A stretch of DNA of 64,000 nucleotides from Mycobacterium kiyosense (GCA_021654635.1 AP025179.1:1922001-1986000), one strand, 5' to 3'. Counted from the first letter of the stretch, positions 17,394 to 26,807 are shown. A program made the numbers and translations. The notes: a model not told the origin generated them from the letters alone.

Positions 17394-18193
17394 CCCTGGA
17401 TACTGCGACCGCCTCGGCCCATGCCTTCGCCGGTGCGATTGTGCGCCGCTGGTGGCCGCCCGCGCTGGCGATCGGGGCGGCGGTCGCATTGTGGTGGCTG
17501 GCGACCGCGGTCCTGGCCCCGGCGCAGTCCCTGCTTCGTGAGACCACTCCGGACCGGGTGATCCGATCGCTGGCCGATCTGTTCAACCGCGGTGTGCTGC
17601 TGCCAGACACCGGGGTCAGCCTGTGGCGGCTGCTGATCGGCTTGCTGGTCGGCGTGGTGCTCGGCGTTCCGGCCGGATTGCTGATCGGGCTCAACGATAC
17701 CGCCGAGCGCGCCACCCGCCCCGTCGTGCAGTTTCTGCGGATGATCTCGCCGCTATCCTGGGCGCCGATATCGGTGGCGCTCTTTGGAATCGGCAACGAG
17801 CCGGTGATCTTCCTGATCGCCGCGGCATCGGTGTGGCCGATCCTGATCAACACCGCTGCCGGTGTGCACGCCGTCGAGCCGGGTTATCTGCAGGTGGCCC
17901 GCTCGCTCGGCGCCACCCGGGTCGAACAACTCCGGGTCGTGGTGTTGCCGGCCATCCGCGGGCACCTGCAGACCGGGCTGCGCGTCGCGCTGGGCATCGC
18001 CTGGGTGGTGCTGGTTCCCGCCGAAATGCTGGGCGTGCGTTCGGGTCTGGGCTACCAGATCCTCAATGCCCGAGACCAATTGGCGTACGGCCAGGTGGTC
18101 GCGGTGATCGTGGTCATCGGTGTGATCGGCTACGTGCTGGATCTGGCGGCGCGCCGGTTGTTGTCTGGGTCGCGCACCGACCGGCAGAGTTGA
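17390..18193 (+). CDS. ABC importer permease (nitrate/sulfonate/taurine class)
   Basis: A 267-residue inner-membrane protein with about six helices (WWPPALAIGAAVALWWLAT, LLIGLLVGVVLGVPAGLLIG, VIFLIAAASVWPILINTAAG, VVAVIVVIGVIGYVLDLAA). The permease coupling loop EPGYLQVARSLGATRVEQLR (EAA-like motif) sits at about residue 165. It overlaps the substrate-binding protein gene by four bases (ATGA) and ends the operon; a strong hairpin lies 67 bases past the stop. It forms the channel for the ATPase and binding protein upstream. Confidence 0.93.
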   Translation: MTLDTATASAHAFAGAIVRRWWPPALAIGAAVALWWLATAVLAPAQSLLRETTPDRVIRSLADLFNRGVLLPDTGVSLWRLLIGLLVGVVLGVPAGLLIGLNDTAERATRPVVQFLRMISPLSWAPISVALFGIGNEPVIFLIAAASVWPILINTAAGVHAVEPGYLQVARSLGATRVEQLRVVVLPAIRGHLQTGLRVALGIAWVVLVPAEMLGVRSGLGYQILNARDQLAYGQVVAVIVVIGVIGYVLDLAARRLLSGSRTDRQS

Positions 18194-18259
18194 GCGCCCC
18201 ATCCGCCGTCGCCTTTCGTAGCGCCCGGATGCCCGCCGCGTAACGGCATTCCGGCGGTA

Positions 18260-18277
18260 CGCGTAGTCCACTACGCG
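18260..18277. terminator. Perfect hairpin after the ABC operon
   Basis: CGCGTAGT-CC-ACTACGCG forms a perfect inverted repeat of eight bases, 67 bases after the permease stop. No T-run follows, so it would be an atypical terminator or a transcript-stabilising hairpin. Confidence 0.4.
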
Positions 18278-18379
18278 GTTCATGACGGCCACTGCAGGCG
18301 AAGCTGAACGCACTGGAGGGTGGGACGCCAGCAACGACCGCCGGCCAGACAGCTGATTCGAATACCCAGGAGGCCCGAA

Positions 18380-18681
18380 ATGACCGCAGCAGTTGAACCC
18401 GTGGCCGGCGGCGCACCCGAGACCGAAACCAGTGAGGTCGTGGCGTCGACGCCGGTGCTGATCACCGTGCAAGAGGTTGCCTTCAGCACCGCGACGGTGC
18501 TGTCGCCGGAGCCGACAACGGCGCGGCGGTGGTACGCGGCGCCCTCCGTGGTCGCGATGGCGGTGCGCAGGATGATGGTGTCGGCGACACCTGACAACCC
18601 CGCGCTCCCCGGCGGGTCTACCCGAAGCGCTATTCCTTCCTGGAATCCGCCTCCATGTCGCGCGAAATGGATCGGCTGTAG
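18380..18681 (+). pseudogene. Small mycobacterial protein of unknown function, apparently frameshifted
   Basis: It starts MTAAVEPVAGGAPETETSEV after an AGGAGG ribosome site and continues VLITVQEVAFSTATVLSPEP. The expected family ending, RRVYPKRYSFLESASMSREM then DRL and a TAG at 18679-18681, is found in a different frame from about 18606 on. A 1-2 base indel near 18595-18607 therefore breaks an otherwise complete protein of about 100 residues. In the frame of the start codon translation would run on into unrelated sequence to about 18751. Small proteins with a Y-x2-RYS...REM-x-RL ending are common in mycobacteria, with no known role. Confidence 0.6.
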
Positions 18682-18780
18682 GAGTTTCGGCGCCGTGCCC
18701 AGGACTGGAGAGGGGGGCAGCCCTGGGCGCAAGGCGCGAAATTGTCCATGAATTGTCTCGTCTGGTGAGGAACGCACGGT

Positions 18781-18786
18781 TATAGT
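18781..18786 (+). promoter_or_regulatory. Probable -10 box of a leaderless LuxR-family gene
   Basis: TATAGT ends six bases before the GTG start at 18793. With the usual spacing, transcription would begin at the start codon itself, a common arrangement in mycobacteria. No convincing -35 box is seen. Confidence 0.45.
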
Positions 18787-18792
18787 CGCCGT

Positions 18793-21408
18793 GTGATCAG
18801 CGGAGATCCGTTGACAGGGCGGGACAGCGAGCTGGCCGCCATCAACCGTGCGTTGGGCGGGGCGGGAAAATACTGCGGCGTGGTGATCGCCGGCGCCGCT
18901 GGTGTCGGCAAGACCGCCCTTGCCCGTGAAGTCCTTCGCCGAGCCGAGGCAAGCGGCCAGCGCACGAACTGGATTGTCGGCACAGAGTCAGCGCGCCCGC
19001 TGCCGCTCGGGGCGTTCATCGGGTCGCTCGGCGACGGGATCGGCGACCCCCTGACCAACGTGCGTCGTGTCACGAATTCGTTTGTCGCCCAACAGCGGCA
19101 GGGCCGCACGCTGGTGGGGGTCGACGACGCGCACCTGCTCGACGGGTTGTCCGCGCTCGTGGTGCACCAGCTGGCGCAGTCGCGTGGGACCCGCCTGGTG
19201 GTAACCGTGCGCACGGGAGGCGAGGAGCCCGACGCGGTCACCGCCCTATGGAAAGACGGTCTGTTGGCTCGACTGGAGCTTGCACCGCTGACCGATGAGT
19301 CGACGCGCGGCCTGATCGAGAACACGCTGGGCGGACCGGTCGATTCCCGCAGCGCCCATCGGCTTTGGAAACTCACCGCGGGAAACGCGTTGTTCTTGCG
19401 CCAGCTGCTGAGCGCCCAGGTCGCGGCCGGCCGGATTCGGCAGGCGGCCGGGGTGTGGATGTGGGATGACGACGTGGCGGTCTCGGCCAGCCTGCACGAC
19501 GCGGTGGGTCGGCAGTTAAGTTGTCTTACAACGCAATTGGCGTTAGTTGTCGATACCCTGTCGCAGTGTGAGCCACTGCCGGTCGACGTGTTGTGTGGCC
19601 TGGTGGGTCGCGACGAACTGGAGACTGCCGAGCAGATGCAACTGGTGAGCATCGAGCGCACCGCCGACAGGCTGATGGCGCGGCTGGCACACCCGCTGTT
19701 CGGCGAACTCCGCCGCGCCACGGCGGGCGAGATGTACCTGTCCAGAATTCGGGGCCAGTTGGCCCGACGGCTGTCGAAGGATACTGACGCCGACATGCGC
19801 GCGACCGTGCGCCGGGCGCTGCTCACCCTCGAGTCCGATCTCGACCCCGACCCGAAGCTCTATCTGGAAGCGGCACGGCATGCGATGACGCTGCTCGACC
19901 TCACCTTGGCCGACCGTTTCGCGACCGCCGCCGCCGAAGCGGGGCTGGCCGATGCGGTCGGCGTTCGGGCGATGAACCTGGTATTGCTCGGTCGCGGCGA
20001 GCAGGCGGAGACGGCCTTACGCGAGATCGGCGCGGGCCACGAGGATGCTCATCACTGGGCGACGGTGCGGGCGGCCAACCTGGTCTGGATGCTGGGCGGC
20101 CCGAAGGACGCCGCGGCGATCCTCGATGGCCTGGCGCGGACACCGGAGACGCCGTCGCAACGGGCCGAGCGCATCGCGGTGCAGGCCTGCGTCGACGTGG
20201 TATCGGCGCGGTGCGCGGCAGCCGTCGAGAAGGCCAGGGCCGCACTGGGTTCTGCGGAACTGCCGGATTTTCACGCCATGATGGCATCGCTTGCGTTGAT
20301 CATGGCGATGGGGGCGCTCGGCGACGTCGAGGACCTCGAAGCCGTTGCCGACGCGGCACTGCGTCGCGCCACCACCTCGTTTCAGGCATCGCATATGCGG
20401 TTCTGGTTCGGTGCCGTATACGGCCGGGCCTGCCGGTTGACCGGCCGCATCGATGAATTCATCAGCGCCGCAGAACAGCTCGCCGAGTCAGCCCGCGACG
20501 TTCCCGGCCTTGCCTATGCGAACCTGGCGTTCCTGTTGGGTCAGGCCGAACTGGTTCGCGGTGCCGCCGCCGACGCGGCCAGGCTCCTGCACGAGGCGCA
20601 GGCCGGGGTGCAGCGGCACGGCGTCACCACGGGACTGCATCCGGCCAGCTGTTTCGCGTTGGCAGAGGCGCACGCCAAGCTCGGCCAGCCCGCACCCGCC
20701 AATGATGCGGCGGCCCAAGCCCGGTCGTGTGTGCCGCCCGACTATTTGTTCATGCACACCGGGTTGGCGCTGGCATCGGGTTGGGCATCTGCGGCCGGCG
20801 GTTGCCTGACCGACGCCGTCGAGACCGCGCGTGCCGCGGCCGCGCAGGCGCGTGAGCGTGGCCAGCCGACCCACGAGCTGGCTTGTATCCAGGCGGCGGC
20901 CCAGTGGGGTGACGGCTGCGGTGCCGAACGCGCCCGCGAACTGGCCGAGGTGTTGTCGTTACCGATCGCCGATGTGGTTGCGCGGCATGCGGAATCGCTG
21001 CGCGCCAACGATGGCGACGGGTTACTGGCGGCGTCGAACGAATACCGGGCCATCGGTGATCGGGCTGCGGCCGCCGATGCCGCGGCGCAGGCCGCCGCGG
21101 TGTTCACCCGCGATGAACGAAGCAAACGTGGCCTGTACGCGGCGGCCCTGGCGCGGGAACTGGCCGACGAATGTGGCGGCCTGGACACGCCGGCGTTGCG
21201 CAGCCGGGTAGGTCTGCCGCTCTCCGGCCGCCAGCGTGACGTCATCGAGCTCGTGGTCGCCGGCCTGTCCAACCGCGAGATCGCCGAACGACTGGTGGTC
21301 TCAGTGCGCACCGTCGAGGGCCACGTCTATCACGCTTGTCAGCGGGTGGGAGCCCAGTCCCGCGAGGAGCTGACGGCCATCGTGAGCGCCGGCCGCGGCG
21401 CACGCTGA
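18793..21408 (+). CDS. Large LuxR-family regulator with N-terminal ATPase (LAL type)
   Basis: An 871-residue protein. The N-terminal part holds an NTPase domain with Walker A GAAGVGKTALAREVL (about residue 33) and Walker B TLVGVDDAHLLDGLSALV. The long middle is helical and repeat-like (AAAEAGLADAVGVRAMNLVL, DAARLLHEAQAGVQRHGVTT). The C-terminus is a LuxR/GerE helix-turn-helix: PLSGRQRDVIELVVAGLSNR then EIAERLVVSVRTVEGHV. Such proteins activate transcription on binding a small ligand; the target is unknown. A TATAGT hexamer at 18781-18786 lies six bases before GTG 18793, so the mRNA is probably leaderless. The gene has no operon partner. Confidence 0.9.
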   Translation: MISGDPLTGRDSELAAINRALGGAGKYCGVVIAGAAGVGKTALAREVLRRAEASGQRTNWIVGTESARPLPLGAFIGSLGDGIGDPLTNVRRVTNSFVAQQRQGRTLVGVDDAHLLDGLSALVVHQLAQSRGTRLVVTVRTGGEEPDAVTALWKDGLLARLELAPLTDESTRGLIENTLGGPVDSRSAHRLWKLTAGNALFLRQLLSAQVAAGRIRQAAGVWMWDDDVAVSASLHDAVGRQLSCLTTQLALVVDTLSQCEPLPVDVLCGLVGRDELETAEQMQLVSIERTADRLMARLAHPLFGELRRATAGEMYLSRIRGQLARRLSKDTDADMRATVRRALLTLESDLDPDPKLYLEAARHAMTLLDLTLADRFATAAAEAGLADAVGVRAMNLVLLGRGEQAETALREIGAGHEDAHHWATVRAANLVWMLGGPKDAAAILDGLARTPETPSQRAERIAVQACVDVVSARCAAAVEKARAALGSAELPDFHAMMASLALIMAMGALGDVEDLEAVADAALRRATTSFQASHMRFWFGAVYGRACRLTGRIDEFISAAEQLAESARDVPGLAYANLAFLLGQAELVRGAAADAARLLHEAQAGVQRHGVTTGLHPASCFALAEAHAKLGQPAPANDAAAQARSCVPPDYLFMHTGLALASGWASAAGGCLTDAVETARAAAAQARERGQPTHELACIQAAAQWGDGCGAERARELAEVLSLPIADVVARHAESLRANDGDGLLAASNEYRAIGDRAAAADAAAQAAAVFTRDERSKRGLYAAALARELADECGGLDTPALRSRVGLPLSGRQRDVIELVVAGLSNREIAERLVVSVRTVEGHVYHACQRVGAQSREELTAIVSAGRGAR

Positions 21409-21434
21409 GCCGTAGGACCGCGGGTCGGCGCGGC

Positions 21435-22331
21435 TCAGCTCGCCGCGACGGCGCTGGTCCAGGCCAGCGGATTCAGTTCGCGGAATGGGTCTTTGGCGCG
21501 GAGGTCCAGCAGGTCGGCCAGGATGGCCTCCAGCGCCTGCCGGGTCTGCTCCCGTACCGAGGCCACCCAATATTCGTTCGACACGCCGTCGGGCGTGGTG
21601 GTGACGATGGGTTTGCCGAAGCGCAGATACATCCGCTGGGGGCGGGGAATGAAGGTGGGCCCGACACCGCGCATCAACGGCATCGCCATGTCGGCGTCGC
21701 CGGACATCCGGGCGCTGACGGCCCGGCTGATCCGGCCCAGCAGGCTGTCGCGGGTGACCATGCTCTTGTACACGTCGTCGCCGCCGACCAATCCGACCGG
21801 GACGATCGGGTAGTCGTTCTCCACCGCCAGGCGCGCGAACCCGGCGCGGGTGCCCCATCTGAGGGTGTATTCCTCGCCTTTGAACTTGGCGATCTCACGG
21901 CCGCCGCCGGGGAACACCAGGATGGTTTCGTTGTGCCGCATCAGTTCTCGCGCCGTTTCGGGATCACCGATGACGCCCCCGTAGGCCGTCATCACGTCGT
22001 GGCCGAACCCGGGTTGCTGGGCGAAGCGGCGGTCGGCAAGGGGCCGTACCCGGGCGCCGATGGCGCGCCGCACGAAGTGTGGGACCAGCAGCACCTCGCC
22101 GCCGATGAATTGAGTGTGGTTGCCCACCAACAGGAATCGGCCGTCGGCGGGCAGGGTGTCCAGTCCGTCGACGTAGGGACGGTAGAGGTCGATCAGCGGT
22201 GCGATGCCGCCCTGCAGCTTGTCCAGCGCGGTGCGTAACTTCGCTACCCGCGGTGGATGATTCATCACCGCGTCGATGTCTATGGGCCGGGTTTCGATGT
22301 CTTTGCGTCGTGGGGGCGGAAAAGGAGCCAT
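21435..22331 (-). CDS. Lysophospholipid-acyltransferase-like protein (PlsC/DAGAT superfamily)
   Basis: A 298-residue membrane-associated acyltransferase-like protein. FLLVGNHTQFIGGEVLLVPH (about residue 70) is in the place of the catalytic HX4D motif but lacks the aspartate at the usual spacing. NETILVFPGGGREIAKFKGE and YTLRWGTRAGFARLAVENDY, then PIVPVGLVGGDD, match the substrate-binding blocks of DAGAT-like acyltransferases. It is divergent from a TetR gene with a 14-base palindrome between the starts, so it is probably under that regulator. ATG 22331 is preferred; GTG 22340 is three codons upstream. The acyl acceptor is unknown. Confidence 0.85.
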   Translation of the reverse strand: MAPFPPPRRKDIETRPIDIDAVMNHPPRVAKLRTALDKLQGGIAPLIDLYRPYVDGLDTLPADGRFLLVGNHTQFIGGEVLLVPHFVRRAIGARVRPLADRRFAQQPGFGHDVMTAYGGVIGDPETARELMRHNETILVFPGGGREIAKFKGEEYTLRWGTRAGFARLAVENDYPIVPVGLVGGDDVYKSMVTRDSLLGRISRAVSARMSGDADMAMPLMRGVGPTFIPRPQRMYLRFGKPIVTTTPDGVSNEYWVASVREQTRQALEAILADLLDLRAKDPFRELNPLAWTSAVAAS

Positions 22332-22348
22332 GCCGCCCACTATACCGA

Positions 22349-22362
22349 ACGAACTAGTTCGT
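22349..22362. promoter_or_regulatory. Palindromic operator between the acyltransferase and TetR genes
   Basis: ACGAACTAGTTCGT is a perfect 14-base palindrome, 17 bases before the GTG of the TetR gene and 18 bases before the acyltransferase ATG. A TATGGT box at 22367-22372 ends six bases before the TetR start, so the palindrome overlaps the TetR promoter spacer. TetR proteins commonly bind such sites to repress themselves and a divergent gene. Confidence 0.65.
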
Positions 22363-22378
22363 CTGTTATGGTTGTGAC

Positions 22379-22954
22379 GTGCGCAGCACCGATGAACTCC
22401 GCGGCACCATCCTGGATGCCGCGCGCTCTGAGTTCGCCCACTACGGGCTGGCTGGCGCCCGGATCGACCGCATCGCCCGGGCTGCGAACGCCAGTAAGGA
22501 GCGGCTCTACGCGCATTTCGGTGACAAAGAGTCGCTGTTTCGCAGTGTGGTGGCGGCCGACAGCGCCGAGTTCTTCGCGGCCGTCAGCCTGCGCCCGGAC
22601 GCGGTGCCGGAATTCGTCGGCGACATCTACGACCTGGCCCGCCGGCGTCCGGAGCATCTGCGCATGATCACCTGGGCCAACTTGGAGGGCCTGGCTCTGG
22701 ACCCGCCGCCGGCCGACGAGTGGGATTCGGTACCGGCTCGCGACGTTCACGCCATCGAAGCAGCGCAGGCCGCCGGGTATGTCGATCCGTGCTGGCAGCC
22801 GATGGAGTTATTGGTGCTGCTGTTCGGGGTCGGGCTGTCGTGGGCGCTGTCGCCGCATCCGGATGCGCGGACCAGCGATCCCGAGGTCGTTGCCCGGCGC
22901 CGCGCGGACGTGGTGGAGGCCGCCCGGCGGATCGTCGCTCCGACGGGCCGCTGA
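22379..22954 (+). CDS. TetR-family regulator
   Basis: A 191-residue repressor. The helix-turn-helix reads TILDAARSEFAHYGLAGARI, then IARAANASKERLYAHFGDKE (about residues 12-55). The C-terminal ligand domain includes DIYDLARRRPEHLRMITWAN and PMELLVLLFGVGLSWALSPH. The start is GTG 22379, which with the TATGGT at 22367-22372 gives a leaderless transcript. The divergent gene is an acyltransferase-like protein, which suggests a lipid-related effector, but this is inference. Confidence 0.9.
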   Translation: MRSTDELRGTILDAARSEFAHYGLAGARIDRIARAANASKERLYAHFGDKESLFRSVVAADSAEFFAAVSLRPDAVPEFVGDIYDLARRRPEHLRMITWANLEGLALDPPPADEWDSVPARDVHAIEAAQAAGYVDPCWQPMELLVLLFGVGLSWALSPHPDARTSDPEVVARRRADVVEAARRIVAPTGR

Positions 22955-22998
22955 CCCGCAGCCCCCCGCAGCCCGGTTACCTTCGCGCGCAGCCAGAT

Positions 22999-24315
22999 TC
23001 AGTCGCGGCGAAAGCGGAAGATCGACCGGCGACGTGCGTCCGGCGGAAGGGTCTGCAACCGCTGCTGTGCCCGCAGGGCCCAGACGGGGTCGCCCGCCTC
23101 GACCGCGCGTTGGAAGGCCGCCCGCGCGGCGGCGATGTCGCCGTGCTCGGCCCGCAGGGTGCCGAGGCCGAAGGCTGCGGCCGAGGCCACCTCGCTATTT
23201 CGCGCGTCGACTGCCACCTGAAATGCGGACGCAGCGCGTGCGACCTCGCCCTGTCCGGCCCACAGGATCCCGAATCGCAGCGCGGCCGCGGGCGCGTGGT
23301 CGGCATGCCCCGAGTCGAGCGCGATCTGATAGGCGGCTGCGGCCCCGTCCGCGTCGCCCTGCCCGGCCCGTAACATCCCCAGCGCATTGGCCGCCTCCGG
23401 AGCATGCTCGGGATGGCCGGAGTCGATCGCGGCCTGATAGCAAGCGGCCGCCCCGGTGGCATCACCCTGTTTTTCGTGCAGTTTGGCCATGTTGATGGTG
23501 GCCACCGGTGTCGCGTCGACGTCCCCGGTGTCCATCGCCTGCTGATAGGCCGCCGCGGCGCCGGCGAAATCGCCGAGTTTCTCCCGCAGCAGCCCGAGGT
23601 TGACCGCCGCTTTGGGCATGTGCTCGGCATTGCCCGAGTCGATCGCGGCCTGGTAGCCCGCCGCCGCTTCATCGAGGTCGCCCTCCTTGTCCTGCAGGAG
23701 AGCCAGGTTGAACACGGCCATCGGCGCAAGCTGCGGGTGATCGGAGGCGACGACGATCTCGTACGCCTCAACCGCTCCGCCGGCATCGCCCAGCGCTTCT
23801 CGGGTCAACGCCAGGTTGAACGCCGCCGTCGGCAGCACGTCGGGATGCCCGGAAGCGACCGCGATCCGGTACGCGACCTCCGCTCCGGCGGCATCACCAC
23901 GCCTGGCTCGTAGCCCGCCCAACTGCAGCAGCGCGATCCGAATCGACTCTTCATGGCCCGACTCGATGGCTACCCGGTAGGCGGCCACGGCGGCGTCGGT
24001 GTCGCCCTGCTCGTCGAGCAGATTGCCCAGGTTCAGCGCCGCCATCGGGGCGTGCTCGGCGTGCTCCGAGTCGATCGCCAGCCGATACGCCGCCGCCGCG
24101 CCGCCCGGATCACCCTGCTCGGCGTGTAGGAACCCGAGGCTGAAGGCGGCCGCCGAGGCCCAGTGTGGATGACCGGAATCGATGGCCTGCTGGTAGGCCG
24201 CCGCGGCCCCTTCGGTATCACCTTCGCCGGACAGCCGAAGCCCGAGTTGAAATGCTGCGGCCGCCACGCCGTCCGCCGAGCGCGTCGACTCGGGGTGGTC
24301 GCGGTCTGGGGTCAC
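22999..24315 (-). CDS. Tetratricopeptide/Sel1-like repeat protein
   Basis: A 438-residue protein made of about eleven near-identical helical repeats of 34-36 residues. One repeat reads AAFSLGFLHAEQGDPGGAAA then AYRLAIDSEHAEHAP, with the pattern LG-x-L-x4-GD-x2-GA-x-AAY-x2-AI-x-SGH. There is no signal peptide or membrane segment. GTG 24315 is chosen because the sequence before it lacks repeats and looks non-coding; no good ribosome site is seen. Such proteins act as protein-binding scaffolds; no partner is suggested by the neighbours. The regular repeats may make the gene prone to length variation. Confidence 0.8.
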   Translation of the reverse strand: MTPDRDHPESTRSADGVAAAAFQLGLRLSGEGDTEGAAAAYQQAIDSGHPHWASAAAFSLGFLHAEQGDPGGAAAAYRLAIDSEHAEHAPMAALNLGNLLDEQGDTDAAVAAYRVAIESGHEESIRIALLQLGGLRARRGDAAGAEVAYRIAVASGHPDVLPTAAFNLALTREALGDAGGAVEAYEIVVASDHPQLAPMAVFNLALLQDKEGDLDEAAAGYQAAIDSGNAEHMPKAAVNLGLLREKLGDFAGAAAAYQQAMDTGDVDATPVATINMAKLHEKQGDATGAAACYQAAIDSGHPEHAPEAANALGMLRAGQGDADGAAAAYQIALDSGHADHAPAAALRFGILWAGQGEVARAASAFQVAVDARNSEVASAAAFGLGTLRAEHGDIAAARAAFQRAVEAGDPVWALRAQQRLQTLPPDARRRSIFRFRRD

Positions 24316-24528
24316 GTCAAAACAGTAGTCCCGCCGTCGAGCGGCGGACTGCCAAGCTGCGCCAACCGGGGCGCGGCCGCGCCGAACCTGCCGGCGACAA
24401 TCTGGAAGTGCGAGCCGAACTGCGCCAACCGTCGCCCGGGGCAACACATTCGGGGCGGGCGGTGAGTCGGTGAGTCGGACTGCAGCGCATCATGCGTGCA
24501 GTACCGGCGTCGATGAACCCCGCTAGAG

Positions 24529-24601
<73 letters not shown>

Positions 24602-24810
24602 GTGCTCGGCCTCAGACCGGCTTTCGACAATAACAGGCGGCACGGCGCAGAGGGAAATCCGCGCTCCGGCCCGAAATGGGTTGCGCAGAACCGCGCCGAT
24701 CCAATACGGTCGCACGTCCACGGCTGGGGGTGGCGAGGCACTACAATAGCCGAAACAATCCAAGGTCAGCGGTGACCAGAATCAGCAACGGAATTTGGGA
24801 AGGTCACTTG

Positions 24811-26010
24811 ATGGCGCCTTTGCGCAGACGTCGATCGTGGCTGGTTGTGGCCATGGTCCTGGTTGCTGTGTGTGGTGTTGCCTGCAGCAGTGCGCCCAGT
24901 GGCCCGGTTGCGGCCAAGGTCATCGAGAACAAGGGCACGCCGTTCGCCGATTTGCTGGTACCCAAGCTCACCGCCTCGGTCGCCGACGGCGCCGTGGGGG
25001 TCACCGTGGACACGCCGGTCACCGTCAGCGTCGCCGACGGCGTGCTGGCATCGGTCACCCTGGTCAACGACAACGGACGGCAGATCACGGGACAACTCAG
25101 CCCGGACGGGCTGCACTGGCAGACCGCCGAGCAGCTCGGCTACAACCGCCGGTACACGCTGAACGCGAAGGCGACCGGGCTCGGTGGCGCGGCGAACCGT
25201 CAGATGACGTTCCAGACCAGCTCCCCGGCGCACCTGACCATGCCCTACGTCGTACCGAGCGACGGTGAAGTGGTGGGCGTGGGTCAACCCGTAGCGATCC
25301 GGTTCGACGAGAACATCGCCGACCGAGTCGCCGCCGAGAAGGCCATCAAGATCACCACCAACCCGCCCGTCGAGGGCGCCTTCTACTGGCTCAACAGGCG
25401 CGAAGTGCGTTGGCGCCCAGAACATTTCTGGAAGCCCGGGACCACCGTCGACGTGGCCGTCAACACCTACGGCGTGAACCTGGGCGAAGGAATGTTCGGC
25501 GAGGACAACGTCAAAATGCACTTCACCATCGGCGACGAGCTGATCGCGACCGCCGACGACAGCACCAAAATGGTGACGGTGCGGATCAACGGCGAAGTCG
25601 TCAAGACCATGCCGACGTCGATGGGCAAGGACAGCACCCCGACCAACAACGGCATCTACACCGTCGGCGGACGCTTCAAGCACATCATCATGGACTCGTC
25701 GACCTACGGCGTACCGGTCAACTCGCCCAATGGATATCGCACCGATGTCGACTGGGCCACCCAGATCTCCTACAGCGGAATTTTCGTGCACTCGGCCCCG
25801 TGGTCGGTGGGCGCTCAAGGCCATTCCAACACCAGCCACGGCTGCCTGAACGTCAGCCCGAGCAACGCGCAATGGTTCTACGACCATGTCAAGCGCGGTG
25901 ACATCGTCGAGGTGTTGAACACCGTCGGGGGCATCTTGCCGGGGACCGAAGGCCTCGGTGACTGGAACATCCCCTGGGATCAGTGGCGCGCCGGTAACGC
26001 CAACACCTGA
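24811..26010 (+). CDS. ldtB: L,D-transpeptidase (LdtMt2-like lipoprotein)
   Basis: A 399-residue cell-wall enzyme that makes 3-3 cross-links in peptidoglycan outside the membrane. The N-terminus [20 protein letters not shown] is a signal with a lipobox-like GVAC. Two Ig-like domains follow ([40 protein letters not shown]) and then the YkuD catalytic domain with the active-site stretch [20 protein letters not shown] containing the catalytic Cys and His. The C-terminus ([15 protein letters not shown]) matches LdtMt2 closely. Length and context match M. tuberculosis Rv2518c. ATG 24811 places the signal directly at the start; earlier in-frame codons add no plausible signal. Confidence 0.95.
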   Translation: MAPLRRRRSWLVVAMVLVAVCGVACSSAPSGPVAAKVIENKGTPFADLLVPKLTASVADGAVGVTVDTPVTVSVADGVLASVTLVNDNGRQITGQLSPDGLHWQTAEQLGYNRRYTLNAKATGLGGAANRQMTFQTSSPAHLTMPYVVPSDGEVVGVGQPVAIRFDENIADRVAAEKAIKITTNPPVEGAFYWLNRREVRWRPEHFWKPGTTVDVAVNTYGVNLGEGMFGEDNVKMHFTIGDELIATADDSTKMVTVRINGEVVKTMPTSMGKDSTPTNNGIYTVGGRFKHIIMDSSTYGVPVNSPNGYRTDVDWATQISYSGIFVHSAPWSVGAQGHSNTSHGCLNVSPSNAQWFYDHVKRGDIVEVLNTVGGILPGTEGLGDWNIPWDQWRAGNANT

Positions 26011-26016
26011 CCCGCG

Positions 26017-26790
26017 TTACACCCGCAGCACCGAACCCAGCGCCGACAACGGGACATGCGCTTCGACGGTGCCCCCGTCCATGTACCACTGCGGCATCCC
26101 CGGCGAGAAGTCGATCGGCTCGTCGTGTCCCACCGGGTAGTCGGGCATATAGATGATCAACTCGTCCGGGGTCAGCGCCCAAGCCCGGTAGCCGCCCGAG
26201 TAGACCTTGTCGGGTGTCCACCGGTCCGCCGAAAACGGATAGCTGCCCGGGTCGTGCGGTGGCGCGGCCTGATCGAGCGCAGTTTGGATGAACGGCTGAG
26301 CCGGTGCCGCGATTGCAGCCGTCGAGCCGTTCGTCAGGTCCGCGAGTTGGACTCGCCGGCCGCCCGCCATGTCGAAGGTGAAGGTGCGGTAGGCGTTGTT
26401 CGGCTTGGGCCCGTCGGCGTGGTAGTCCTCGTGGAAGACCGCGCTGAGCAGGTTGCCGTGCTGGAAGACCTGGTAGTTCTCCTCGCCGTAGCTGTCAGCG
26501 GCCATCAGCGAGTTGGCTTTTCGCCAGTTGCCGACCAGCGTTCGGAGGTAGTCGCGGATCACCGGACCCGTGGTGGGGTTGTCGATGAGGTCGACGGGTA
26601 CCGCGACCTTGATGTCGCGCACGGCGTTGCGCTCCGAGGTGACCGCGGTGTGGCAGTATTGCCCGTCCCAACCGCCGCCGAGTTCGCCGCAGAACGAATC
26701 CGCCGACGCATGCACGGTCGCCAGGTGCGGGCCGCCCGAGAGTGCCGCGGCCGCCGCCAGCAGCGTTGTCGCGAGGATTCTGTTGATCAC
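26017..26790 (-). CDS. Secreted MPT64-like / DUF3298-type protein
   Basis: A 257-residue exported protein. The signal peptide is INRILATTLLAAAAALSGG, with cleavage likely after HASA (about residue 30). The mature part has paired cysteines (FCGELGGGWDGQYC) and DIKVAVPVDLIDNPTTGPVI, YHADGPKPNNAYRTFTFDMA and the DUF3298/RsiV-like end LTPDELIIYMPDYPVGHDEP. This resembles secreted mycobacterial antigens of the MPT64/TB22.2 group, whose biochemical role is unknown. It follows the mce operon on the same strand but with an 18-base gap, so it may be co-transcribed with it. Confidence 0.8.
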   Translation of the reverse strand: MINRILATTLLAAAAALSGGPHLATVHASADSFCGELGGGWDGQYCHTAVTSERNAVRDIKVAVPVDLIDNPTTGPVIRDYLRTLVGNWRKANSLMAADSYGEENYQVFQHGNLLSAVFHEDYHADGPKPNNAYRTFTFDMAGGRRVQLADLTNGSTAAIAAPAQPFIQTALDQAAPPHDPGSYPFSADRWTPDKVYSGGYRAWALTPDELIIYMPDYPVGHDEPIDFSPGMPQWYMDGGTVEAHVPLSALGSVLRV

Positions 26791-26807
26791 CGGTGGCTCC
26801 GATTCGT

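Noticed and set aside
18194..18379. Riboswitch between the ABC operon and the small protein gene
   Set aside because: Only one simple hairpin (18260-18277) is evident; no conserved aptamer features could be recognised.
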